From an uncultured Lachnospiraceae bacterium (GTDB taxonomy: Bacteria; Bacillota; Clostridia; Lachnospirales; Lachnospiraceae): a stretch of DNA of 64,000 nucleotides. Shown here piece by piece: positions 28,820-37,840 of this stretch. The notes under the pieces are model-generated. The model worked only from the letters and a program-made list of their open reading frames with translations. It was not told where the DNA came from and ran no database searches. The DNA lies in assembly GCA_947167135.1 (NCBI GenBank), contig CAMVGV010000008.1:1-64000 (forward strand), read 5' to 3'. Position 1 is the stretch's first letter. The number at the start of each line of letters is the position of its first letter. Made by a program: the position numbers and the translations under genes.

Positions 28820-30340
28820 ATGATGAGATCACTTTTTTCCGGAGTTGCCGGACTGAAGACACACCAGACCAGGATGGACGTTATCGGTAATAATATTGCA
28901 AACGTAAATACAGTAGGATATAAGTCGGCCCAGGTTAATTTCCAGGACCTTGTTTACCAGTCAAAGGCCAATGCATCGGGACCCAATGACAATACCGGAC
29001 GTGCCGGTGTAAATGCAAAGCAGATCGGTCTCGGTGTAAGCATGGCATCCATTTATTCAAACATAACCAGCCCCGGCTCCGCAGAGACCACGGGAAATCC
29101 CTTTGATATCCGTATCAACGGAGAGTCCTTCTTCGTGGTATCCGACGGAAACCAGCAGTTCTATACGAGATCCGGTGCCTTCACCGTGGATGCAAACGGA
29201 ACCCTCTGCATGTCAAGTAACGGTTACACCGTGCAGGGCTATGACGTAATAAGAAATGAGACCACCGGTGCCGAGGAAATCAGCACTGCTTCTCTTGTAC
29301 CCTTAAAGATCATGAGCCCCGAAAACAAGACTTCAGATCCCAAGGCTACCACAAACGGCTATTTCACCGGAATACTGGATTCCAATTCCAAGGCTCTGGG
29401 ACAGGCAGCGGGTCAGGTTGTGGATATGAAGATATATGATAATGAGGGCTACAGATACACGGTTAAATATAAGCTACTTCCTGTAAAGCAGGGAGAGGCT
29501 GGATATTCAGATACTCAGACTAAATTCAAATTGTCAATTACCGATATGCTGGATTCAAACGGGGAAACCATTTTCCGTGACAAGCAAGACAGCGAGACCG
29601 CTGACGTGTATGAGAAGGCAAAGGAAGATTTCTTTACGAAAGCGCTGAATGTCGAAGATACACACGATGCTGCGGGTGCGTCGGAAACAGCCAGAATGCT
29701 TGCATTTGATAGAAAGGACGGTACGGCAGTAGGCCCGTACAGGATAAAGTCAACCGATCCGGATTTTGCCACCAAGACTAACAGTGAAAAGATCGGATTC
29801 AATCTGAATTTAAAAAGCCTGCTTTCAGGAGAGGCTACTAATCTTAAAAATCCTCTGAGACTGGCTTTTTCCGAGGATGTTTATGTAGATACTTCAACTC
29901 TTAAGAATATCGACAACAAGGGCACCTCAACGATAAACGGCGGAAACGGCGGAGTGGACAGCACAGAGGGCTCAGGCTGGTCGGTTGGAACATTAAGCTC
30001 CGTATCCGTAGGTGTTGACGGAACCATCACCGGCTCCTATACAAACGGACAGACAAGGCTCTTAGGTCAGATCGCTTCTGCAATCTTCTCCAATGCATCG
30101 GGTCTTGAGAAGACCGGGGACAATCTCTATATGGAGACCATGAACTCCGGTGCGCCGGTTATCGGCGACGTGACCGCAAACGGCGGCTCCTATGCTTCCG
30201 GAGAGCTGGAAATGAGTAATGTGGATCTTTCCTCGGAATTCACGACAATGATCACAACCCAGCGTGGTTTCCAGGCAAATTCCCGTATCATCACGGTTTC
30301 CGACACCATGCTTGAGGAACTTATCAATCTGAAGCGTTAA
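28820..30340 (+). CDS. flgE: Flagellar hook protein FlgE
   Basis: MMRSLFSGVAGLKTHQTRMDVIGNNIANVNTVGYK; C-terminal EFTTMITTQRGFQANSRIITVSDTMLEELINLKR. Confidence 0.97.
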   Translation: MMRSLFSGVAGLKTHQTRMDVIGNNIANVNTVGYKSAQVNFQDLVYQSKANASGPNDNTGRAGVNAKQIGLGVSMASIYSNITSPGSAETTGNPFDIRINGESFFVVSDGNQQFYTRSGAFTVDANGTLCMSSNGYTVQGYDVIRNETTGAEEISTASLVPLKIMSPENKTSDPKATTNGYFTGILDSNSKALGQAAGQVVDMKIYDNEGYRYTVKYKLLPVKQGEAGYSDTQTKFKLSITDMLDSNGETIFRDKQDSETADVYEKAKEDFFTKALNVEDTHDAAGASETARMLAFDRKDGTAVGPYRIKSTDPDFATKTNSEKIGFNLNLKSLLSGEATNLKNPLRLAFSEDVYVDTSTLKNIDNKGTSTINGGNGGVDSTEGSGWSVGTLSSVSVGVDGTITGSYTNGQTRLLGQIASAIFSNASGLEKTGDNLYMETMNSGAPVIGDVTANGGSYASGELEMSNVDLSSEFTTMITTQRGFQANSRIITVSDTMLEELINLKR

Positions 30341-30370
30341 GCTATGAAAGATCCTTAGCCTCGCTCAGTA

Positions 30371-30417
30371 CATTTTTTCCCCGGAGGGTTTTTCTCTCCG
30401 GGGATTTATGCGATAAT
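30371..30417 (+). repeat. 47-bp direct repeat (copy 1) flanking the MATE gene; contains CCCCGGAG/CTCCGGGG hairpin
   Basis: 44/47 identical to 32271-32317. Confidence 0.9.
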
Positions 30418-30557
30418 CTTTTTTCAGATATACGATGGTTAAGAATTTTTGGATTTGGCTTCCACGTTCACCATCGTGGTATCTCCCTCCGGAAATTTAC
30501 CCGCGGTATCACAGTGCATAAAGGATTATGATTGATATATAGAAACCAGGGGATAAG

Positions 30558-32270
30558 ATGAAAGGATTCTGCGAAAAGAAATTTAATTCCATGCTGATAT
30601 CAGGTACATTCACCAAAGCGGTGATGTACCTTATGCTGCTTAGCGACAGCATCATTGCAGGATTCTATATAGGCGAATCCGGTGTTGCCGGGATCAATGC
30701 CATTACACCGGTTACAGCCATCGTCACCTTCTTTGGCGACCTGGTCTCGACAGGCGTAGGGATCGCCTTCACCCGGGAGATCGGGGCAATGAGGAAGCGC
30801 AGGGCCGATGAGATTTACGGTCAGGGGCTTATCGTGAGCATTGGAATTGGGCTTATATCAGCGCTTTTGATCTTCTTTTTCCGGGACGCATATTTCAGTG
30901 TGAGCGGCGTCACCGGGGAGATCCTCAAACAGGCACTAAAGTACTACCGTTTTATTCCCATCAACGCCTTTCTTACCATTGTGGTCTTCTATCTGGAACA
31001 GATGGTCTACAGCGACGGGGATGAGCTTTGCAATAATATCTGTTACGGGTTCCAGATCGGCGGGAATGTCATCTGTTCCGTCATACTTGCAGGATTCTTC
31101 GGAATGACGGGTATTATCTTGGGTTCCGTCATCGGAAACAGTTTGGGGATCCTTTCCTGTCTCGCGCACTATTTCCGGAAGGAAAACACTCTGCACTTTG
31201 TATGGCATCTGTCTTACCGGGACTTTCTGATGACATCACGGTTCAGCATAGTGGATTCTTCTGTATATATATGCTGGGGACTCATGGACTATGTGATGAT
31301 CGGATTTGTTTCAGCACATTATGGAGAGTCAGGTCTGGTCACTCTCGCTGTGGTGGTGAGCTTAATAGAGTTCGGCGTTGTCATGGACGGTGTGGGAATG
31401 GCAATGCAGCCTCTTATTGGTATTTATTTCGGAGAAAAGAACCATCAGCTGATTAAGAGGGTTTTGAGATCAGGCATCAAGGCTGCCATCGTGGAAGGTC
31501 TGGCGGCGACAGTCCTGATCTGGGTCTTTGCAAAACAGTTCTGTGCTCTCTTCGGGATAACGGGAGGAGACGCGCTTACTCCTTCCATCACGGCGCTCAG
31601 GATCGTATCCCTCGGATTTGTATTCTGCAGTACGGTTTCCCTCACAACTTCCTATTATATGCTGATCGACCGCATCGGGATGGCTGTCTGCATCGCCTGC
31701 CTTCAGAATGGCCTTTTGTATATCCTTCTTCCCATTCTCGGGTCGTCCCTTTTTGGCTTCAACGGAATGTGGGCCGGGTTTGTGGCAGCGCCGGTCCTGA
31801 CTTTGACGGCGGCAATGCTCTTCGTATATCTGAAATTCGGAAGGGATAATTTCCCCTTCCTGTTAAAGCATATGGAGACGGAGATCATTGTATTTGACGA
31901 TACTCTGACAAAGGAAACCGTTCCCGGGCTTTCCGGAGATGTCAGGAGAAATCTTGAGTCACATCAGTATTCAAATGCGGAATCGGACCGTGCAGCTCTT
32001 TTTATTGAGGAGATCGCCCTGACGATTCTGGAAAGAAATCAAAATGCAAAGAAACCGGTTCTTATAGAGATCTCTCTTTTCTTTGAAGAGAATTCCGTTC
32101 TCATCATAGAAAGGGATTCGGGGGAATTGTCAGATCTGACGGATCCGGATCTTAAGATCAGCGGACTAAGCGGCTTCGTGCTAAGCGCTCTGATGGAAGC
32201 CCAAAAGGAAAAGGCGTATCTTGTGACCACGGGCTACAACAGGAATATGATACGTTTCTCCAAACTGTAA
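30558..32270 (+). CDS. MATE-family transporter with C-terminal GHKL/anti-sigma-like ATPase domain
   Basis: MATE-like 12-TM region; C-terminal ESDRAALFIEEIALTILERN...LIEISLFFEENSVLIIERDSG resembles RsbW/SpoIIAB-type domain. Confidence 0.8.
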   Translation: MKGFCEKKFNSMLISGTFTKAVMYLMLLSDSIIAGFYIGESGVAGINAITPVTAIVTFFGDLVSTGVGIAFTREIGAMRKRRADEIYGQGLIVSIGIGLISALLIFFFRDAYFSVSGVTGEILKQALKYYRFIPINAFLTIVVFYLEQMVYSDGDELCNNICYGFQIGGNVICSVILAGFFGMTGIILGSVIGNSLGILSCLAHYFRKENTLHFVWHLSYRDFLMTSRFSIVDSSVYICWGLMDYVMIGFVSAHYGESGLVTLAVVVSLIEFGVVMDGVGMAMQPLIGIYFGEKNHQLIKRVLRSGIKAAIVEGLAATVLIWVFAKQFCALFGITGGDALTPSITALRIVSLGFVFCSTVSLTTSYYMLIDRIGMAVCIACLQNGLLYILLPILGSSLFGFNGMWAGFVAAPVLTLTAAMLFVYLKFGRDNFPFLLKHMETEIIVFDDTLTKETVPGLSGDVRRNLESHQYSNAESDRAALFIEEIALTILERNQNAKKPVLIEISLFFEENSVLIIERDSGELSDLTDPDLKISGLSGFVLSALMEAQKEKAYLVTTGYNRNMIRFSKL

Positions 32271-32317
32271 CATTTTTTTCCCGGAGGGTTTTTCTCTCCG
32301 GGGATTTGTGCTATAAT
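32271..32317 (+). repeat. 47-bp direct repeat (copy 2) ending in TATAAT
   Basis: 44/47 identical to 30371-30417. Confidence 0.9.
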
Positions 32318-32321
32318 GTCG

Positions 32322-32421
32322 TGTGGTTTATCCTGTCTGTTCACATCAGGGCGGTGAAATGCCCGGTGGACCGCAGTCGGAAGGTGCCTCCTTCGGACAG
32401 CCGGAGACCTGCGGAAGAAGG
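32322..32421 (+). promoter_or_regulatory. Cobalamin-riboswitch-like leader upstream of flbD
   Basis: AGGGCGGTGAAATGCCCGGTGGACCGCAGTCGGAAGG aligns by eye with the conserved Cbl core; ACAGCCGGAGACCTGCGG resembles the B12 box; not run against a covariance model. Confidence 0.65.
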
Positions 32422-32435
32422 ACGGCATTCGACTG

Positions 32436-32645
32436 ATGATAGAACTTACAAAGCTTGATGAGACAAAGATACTGGTGAATGAGGATCACATACAGACGGT
32501 GGAAGAGACACCGGATACGGTTGTGACCTTTGAAAACGGAAAGAAGCTCATCGTGAAGGAAGGCAGGATGAACATACTGGAGCTTGTGAAGGATTTCAGG
32601 TACGGAGGATCCGGACAGGAGCCGGTGAAGAAATATGAGGAGTAA
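32436..32645 (+). CDS. flbD: Flagellar FlbD family protein
   Basis: MIELTKLDETKILVNEDHIQTVEETPDTVVTFENGKKLIVKE. Confidence 0.95.
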   Translation: MIELTKLDETKILVNEDHIQTVEETPDTVVTFENGKKLIVKEGRMNILELVKDFRYGGSGQEPVKKYEE

Positions 32646-32654
32646 GGGTTTGTT

Positions 32655-33455
32655 ATGGATATTGCTTCCATAGTCGGTCTTATCTTGTGCTTTGGTCTGA
32701 TGTTCTACGGGATCACCGGTTCCAACGGAATGTCGGCAATATGGTCTTTCATTGATCGTGACTCTGCGGTTATAACCTTCGGAGGCGCTTTTTTTGCTGT
32801 CTTCGCAAGCCGTACGGTGGGGGATTTCGTTACGGGTTTGAAATCCACCTCCCAGATCTTCAAGACATATAATGTAAAGCCCGCCGAAGTCATAAAGCAG
32901 ATAATAGAACTATCGAATATAGCAAGAAAAGAGGGACTTCTGTCCCTGGAGGAAGCCGCCGGAAATATCGAGGATCCTTTCTTAAAGAAGGGGATAATGC
33001 TTGTCGTTGACGGTACCGATCCCGAGCTTGTGCGGGCGATCATGGAAACGGAGATGAATGCCGTGGAGGATCGTCACAAGGCAAATGCGGCTTTCTGGGA
33101 GGATGTAGGCTCCATGGGACCTGCCTGGGGAATGATCGGTACTCTTATCGGACTTATCAACATGCTTAAGAACCTGTCGGATCCTTCCTCCATCGGACCC
33201 TCTATGGCGGTGGCGCTGGTAACGACATATTACGGCTCTCTCCTTGCGAACTGGCTCTGCACACCCATAGCCACAAAGCTTAAGGGCAAAAACAGTGAGG
33301 AAATGGCCGTTAAGGGAATACAGGTGGAAGGACTCCTTTCCATACAGGCAGGAGAAAACCCCCGTGTAATAGAAGAGAAACTGAAATCCTATCTTTCTCC
33401 CAAGGATTCTGCTGCAATGGGTGAGGGCGGCGATGCCGGCGGAGGAGAAGGATAA
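32655..33455 (+). CDS. motA: Flagellar motor stator protein MotA
   Basis: MotA/TolQ/ExbB: FWEDVGSMGPAWGMIGTLIGLINMLKNL. Confidence 0.95.
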   Translation: MDIASIVGLILCFGLMFYGITGSNGMSAIWSFIDRDSAVITFGGAFFAVFASRTVGDFVTGLKSTSQIFKTYNVKPAEVIKQIIELSNIARKEGLLSLEEAAGNIEDPFLKKGIMLVVDGTDPELVRAIMETEMNAVEDRHKANAAFWEDVGSMGPAWGMIGTLIGLINMLKNLSDPSSIGPSMAVALVTTYYGSLLANWLCTPIATKLKGKNSEEMAVKGIQVEGLLSIQAGENPRVIEEKLKSYLSPKDSAAMGEGGDAGGGEG

Positions 33456-33469
33456 GGTAAGGAGCACGA

Positions 33470-34387
33470 ATGGCTAAGAAGAATAAGGTCGAAGATGTAA
33501 AGCCCGGTGCTCCCGCCTGGACCGCCACATTCTCGGATCTGATGAACCTACTCCTCTGCTTCTTCGTACTGCTGTTCTCAATGTCATCTGTGGACGCCGC
33601 GAAATATGAGGAGGTGGCAAAATCCTTTGCAGAGACCTTCAGTATCTTTGAAGGGGGAGGAACCGCCATAGGCGACGGTGTGCTGGTCAGCAACGGCGTA
33701 AGCCAGCTGAATGAGCTCTCGCAGTACTTCAGTTCAATGGGTGTCAGCGCATCGGGGAAACAGAATAATGAGGTTGTAAACAACTCCGAAACCGAGGAGG
33801 ACAACAGTTCAAACGGCGGTTACTCAGGCGAACAGGATTCCTCGGAATCCAGTGATTTTTCCGGAAGCGAGGCTGAAGTACAGGAAGCAAAGGAAGAGCT
33901 TATGGAGGCTCAGCTGAAGGCTTCGGAGGAACTGGCCGAGAAGATCGAAGAGGCTATAGAGGAGAGCAGTCTGGGACGTGAGATCGATATCGATTATACC
34001 AGCCAGTATGTTCTTCTTACCATGAACGGTTCATTGTTATTTGACTCCGGAAGTGCTACAATAAAGGACGAGGCGCGTCCTGTCCTTGATAAGCTGGGAC
34101 AGATACTTGAGAGGTACGCTAAGGATACCATTGAGATCGAGGGTCATACGGATAATGTTCCGATCAGGGGCAGGGGTCAGTTTGCAAGTAATGACGAGCT
34201 TTCGGGAGCAAGAGCCTTAAGTGTGTTCCAGTATCTTCTGGACACCACTTTTCTGGATCCCGCACACATTAAGCACAGCGGCAGGGGCGAGTATGTGCCC
34301 ATTGCCGACAATTCAACTCCTGAGGGCAGGGCAAAGAACAGGCGCGTGGAGATAAAGATCTATAATGAGCTGTCGGACGCTTCGTAA
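33470..34387 (+). CDS. motB: Flagellar motor stator protein MotB (OmpA domain)
   Basis: PAWTATFSDLMNLLLCFFVLLFSMS plug/TM; IEIEGHTDNVPI, GRAKNRRVEI. Confidence 0.95.
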   Translation: MAKKNKVEDVKPGAPAWTATFSDLMNLLLCFFVLLFSMSSVDAAKYEEVAKSFAETFSIFEGGGTAIGDGVLVSNGVSQLNELSQYFSSMGVSASGKQNNEVVNNSETEEDNSSNGGYSGEQDSSESSDFSGSEAEVQEAKEELMEAQLKASEELAEKIEEAIEESSLGREIDIDYTSQYVLLTMNGSLLFDSGSATIKDEARPVLDKLGQILERYAKDTIEIEGHTDNVPIRGRGQFASNDELSGARALSVFQYLLDTTFLDPAHIKHSGRGEYVPIADNSTPEGRAKNRRVEIKIYNELSDAS

Positions 34388-34394
34388 GATCCTT

Positions 34395-34486
34395 ATAGTA
34401 AGATCCTTCGCTGACGCTCAGGATGGAAAAACGTCCGGTGGACGTTTTTCGGGCACGTTTTGGCGCACTGGGTGCGACAGTGCCCC
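34395..34486. repeat. Hairpin repeat followed by modular two-hairpin element between motB and fliL
   Basis: AAAAACGTCC ggt GGACGTTTTT; GGGCAC gtttt CGCAC tgg GTGCG GTGCCC. Confidence 0.8.
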
Positions 34487-34514
34487 GTACAGAAAACTAC
34501 AATAAGGAACCAAT

Positions 34515-35051
34515 ATGAAAAAGAATCTGCTTGGCATTATCATACTTGCTTTACTTGTGGTCAATACCGTGATGACGGGAATTATGATGTTTACCATTAT
34601 CCCCACGAACCAGAAGGTGCTTGCACTTGTTGGCGATATCGGCGGAGCCATAAACCTGGATCTCGGGATAGCCTCCAGCGGTGATATTGCCAGTGCGGCA
34701 AACAACGTATCGATAGCGGATATTTCCCCCTATGATATCGCGGACCAGCTGACAATACCTTTGAAGGTAAATCCGGATTCCGGGGATACCACGGCACATT
34801 ATGCGGTTGTGGGTGTTACGCTTTCCCTGAATACCAAGGACAGCGATTATGCCACTTACGGCGCGAATATGGACGCGCAGGTGGGACTTATAAAGGATGA
34901 GATAAATAAGGTCATAGGCAGCTATACCCTTGAAGAGATAAATGCCATGGGAACAGAGGCTATCCAGCAGAGGATACTGGAGGGTCTTCAGGAGATGTAC
35001 AATTCCAAGTTTATTACCGGGGTGTCATTCTCCAGCTGGCTTATTTCATAA
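34515..35051 (+). CDS. fliL: Flagellar basal body-associated protein FliL
   Basis: Single N-terminal TM, position motB-fliL-fliM. Confidence 0.8.
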   Translation: MKKNLLGIIILALLVVNTVMTGIMMFTIIPTNQKVLALVGDIGGAINLDLGIASSGDIASAANNVSIADISPYDIADQLTIPLKVNPDSGDTTAHYAVVGVTLSLNTKDSDYATYGANMDAQVGLIKDEINKVIGSYTLEEINAMGTEAIQQRILEGLQEMYNSKFITGVSFSSWLIS

Positions 35052-35132
35052 AACATTTGAAGGGCTTTCTATTACTGAAGAGCTCTGTCAGATGAAAAAT
35101 GATCTGGAAATTTTGGGGAAAGGAGAACCACT

Positions 35133-36116
35133 TTGGCAGATGTACTGTCCCAGGATGAGATAGACGCCCTGCTGGCGGGTCTCAGTTCCGGTGAAATAGA
35201 TGCGGACGATATGAAGGAGGCCAATGAGCGGCCTGTCAAGGATTACGACTTCAAGCGTCCCGCAAAGTTCTCAAAGGAGCATTTGAGAACACTGGAGATA
35301 ATCTTCGAGCACTACGGGAGACTTCTTTCCACGAATCTTCCGGTTTATCTCCGGAAAAACGCCCAGGTTACGGTGGTGAATTCCGAAGCATTGACATTCT
35401 CGGAGTTTTCAAATTCATTGCCTAACCCGGTAATACTTGGTATAATCAATTTCCTGCCCCTGACAGGAAATGTTATGATAGAGCTTGCCAGCAATCTTGG
35501 TTTTGCTATAATAGACAGAATGCTGGGCGGTCAGGGAGAACCCCTGGAGAAGAGCCGGGAATACTCGGATATCGAGCTTTCCATTCTGGAGAAGATCATG
35601 GTGATCTGTGTCCGTCTCCTCAGGGAGCCCTGGAAAAATGTGGTGGAGCTCTCACCTGTTCTGGAACGGGTGGAGACAAACCCGCAGTTCGCACAGATAA
35701 TAGCTCCGACGGAAATGATCTCCATCGTCACCCTTAATATGAGGATAGGTGACGTGGAGGGACTTATGAATATCTGTCTTCCTTTCCTGACACTGGAAAG
35801 CATAATGGATAAGCTGAATACCAAGTTCTGGTTCTCCAATATGCAAAACGGAAATGATGAGGATTACCATGAGCATCTGGAAGATCTCATAAATCATGTT
35901 TCCATGCCGGTAAAGGCAGTTTTGGGGCACAGCGTCATCTCCGTTCAGGATTTTGTGAACCTGCAGCCCGGGGATATCATCCGGCTGGACAGCAAGGTGG
36001 CCGAAGAACTGGATGTTTACGTCGGCAATATCAAGAAATTTACTGCTCTGCCCGGAGCCATAAAGAATGACTATGCGGTCAGAGTTACATCAATAATCAG
36101 AGAGGAGGGTAACTAG
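35133..36116 (+). CDS. fliM: Flagellar motor switch protein FliM (TTG start)
   Basis: MADVLSQDEIDALLAGL; KFSKEHLRTLEIIFEHYGRLLST. Confidence 0.97.
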   Translation: MADVLSQDEIDALLAGLSSGEIDADDMKEANERPVKDYDFKRPAKFSKEHLRTLEIIFEHYGRLLSTNLPVYLRKNAQVTVVNSEALTFSEFSNSLPNPVILGIINFLPLTGNVMIELASNLGFAIIDRMLGGQGEPLEKSREYSDIELSILEKIMVICVRLLREPWKNVVELSPVLERVETNPQFAQIIAPTEMISIVTLNMRIGDVEGLMNICLPFLTLESIMDKLNTKFWFSNMQNGNDEDYHEHLEDLINHVSMPVKAVLGHSVISVQDFVNLQPGDIIRLDSKVAEELDVYVGNIKKFTALPGAIKNDYAVRVTSIIREEGN

Positions 36117-37427
36117 ATGGACGGAATGCTATCTCAGGATGAGATAAACTCGCTCCTGAGCGGTATGTCTGCCGATGACGGCGGCGCAGCACCTTCTGAT
36201 GCTCCCTCCGAAGCGCCCTCTGACGGGGATTCAGGCGGATCCGGAGAAGAGATACTTTCCGAAATAGAGAGAGATGCGGTGGGAGAGGTTGCCAATATCA
36301 GCATGGGCACCTCGGCAACGACGCTGTATTCCCTCGTAAACCGCAAGGTCAATATTACCACCCCTACGGTTGAGGTATGTACCTGGGATACCCTGATACA
36401 GGAATATGAAAAGCCTTGTGTATTTGTTCAGATACATTACAAAGTAGGTCTTGACGGTTCCAACATTCTTGTATTAAAAGAGAATGATGTAAAGGTTATC
36501 ACCGATCTTATGATGGGCGGTGACGGAACCAATACGGACGGTGAACTCGGGGAACTTCATCTTTCTGCCATATCCGAGGCGATGAACCAGATGATGGGCT
36601 CCGCAGCCACATCACTTTCCTCTATGCTGGGGAAAATGATAGATATAAGCCCGCCGGAGGCTTCCCTGGTGGATCTGGGAGAATTCGGACAACCGGGTGA
36701 TATAGCAGCCTTTCTGGAAGGGGAATTCGTAAAGATCTCCTTTGATCTGCAGATAGGCGAGGATCTGGTTGACAGCTCGATAATGCAGCTTTACCCGATT
36801 CCCTTTGCAAAGGAGCTTTATAACTTCTTTATAGGGGAAGGAGGAGAAGCAGCGGGAGCGGCAGAAGAAGCACCTCCACCGCCTCCGCCTGCGCCGGAAA
36901 GCGCAGCACCGGAGCCTCAGGCAATGCCGCAGCAGCCAGCGGCACAGCAGCCGATGCCTCAGGCAATGGATCCCTCTATGGGCATGAATCCCCAGATGCA
37001 GATGGGCATGAATCCCCAGATGCAGATGGGTATGAATCCGCAGATGGGAATGGGAATGCCGCAGATGCAGATGGGTATGAATCCGCAGATGGGAATGGGA
37101 ATGCCCATGATGCAGCCTATGATGCAGCAGCCGGTAAATGTCCAGCAGGCGAATTTCCAGACATTCTCCGGGGATATCAATCCTCTGCAGAGTCAGGAAA
37201 ATATCGAGCTTATCAAGGATGTTCCTCTGGAGGTTACTGTTGAGCTCGGCAGGACACATAAATCCATTAACGAAATCCTTGATTTTGCACCGGGAACTAT
37301 TATAGAATTAGAGAAGATAGCCGGTGAGCCTATAGATGTTCTTGTGAATGGCAAGTACGTTGCAAAGGGCGAGGTTGTGGTAATCGAAGAAAGCTTTGGT
37401 GTAAGAGTTACGGAAATAATAAAGTAG
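36117..37427 (+). CDS. fliY: Flagellar motor switch phosphatase FliY (CheC-like + FliN/SpoA)
   Basis: MLSQDEINSLL, CheC-like EIERDAVGEVANISMGTSATTL, C-terminal SpoA; M/Q/P-rich repeat linker. Confidence 0.95.
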   Translation: MDGMLSQDEINSLLSGMSADDGGAAPSDAPSEAPSDGDSGGSGEEILSEIERDAVGEVANISMGTSATTLYSLVNRKVNITTPTVEVCTWDTLIQEYEKPCVFVQIHYKVGLDGSNILVLKENDVKVITDLMMGGDGTNTDGELGELHLSAISEAMNQMMGSAATSLSSMLGKMIDISPPEASLVDLGEFGQPGDIAAFLEGEFVKISFDLQIGEDLVDSSIMQLYPIPFAKELYNFFIGEGGEAAGAAEEAPPPPPPAPESAAPEPQAMPQQPAAQQPMPQAMDPSMGMNPQMQMGMNPQMQMGMNPQMGMGMPQMQMGMNPQMGMGMPMMQPMMQQPVNVQQANFQTFSGDINPLQSQENIELIKDVPLEVTVELGRTHKSINEILDFAPGTIIELEKIAGEPIDVLVNGKYVAKGEVVVIEESFGVRVTEIIK

Positions 37428-37477
37428 TGTAGTTAACGACAGTGTCGTTTGCTATAAATAAACAGGGAGAAAAAAAT

Positions 37478-37840
37478 ATGGCTAAAAACATTCTGATTTG
37501 TGATGATGCAGCATTTATGAGAATGATGATCAAGGACATTCTTTCAAAGAACGGCTACAATGTTGCAGGTGAAGCGGAAAACGGAGCCAAGGCGGTTGAA
37601 AAGTATGCCGAGGTAAAACCTGATCTGGTTCTTATGGATATCACAATGCCGGAAATGGACGGAATACAGGCGTTGAAGAAGATCAAGTCAGCCGATCCTT
37701 CGGCTATGGTCATCATGTGTTCCGCTATGGGTCAGCAGGCAATGGTTATCGAAGCCATTCAGGCCGGAGCGAAGGATTTCATAGTAAAGCCTTTCCAGGC
37801 GGAGCGTGTATTGGAAGCCGTGAAGAAAGTTGTAGGATAA
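37478..37840 (+). CDS. cheY: Chemotaxis response regulator CheY
   Basis: ILICDDAAFMRMMIKDIL...DLVLMDITMPEMDGIQAL...FIVKPF. Confidence 0.97.
   Translation: MAKNILICDDAAFMRMMIKDILSKNGYNVAGEAENGAKAVEKYAEVKPDLVLMDITMPEMDGIQALKKIKSADPSAMVIMCSAMGQQAMVIEAIQAGAKDFIVKPFQAERVLEAVKKVVG

Noticed and set aside
30379-30401. CCCCGGAG/CTCCGGGG hairpin as a classical intrinsic terminator
   Set aside because: The T-run precedes the stem and the downstream sequence is ATTTATG rather than a U-tract, so it is recorded only as a hairpin/repeat
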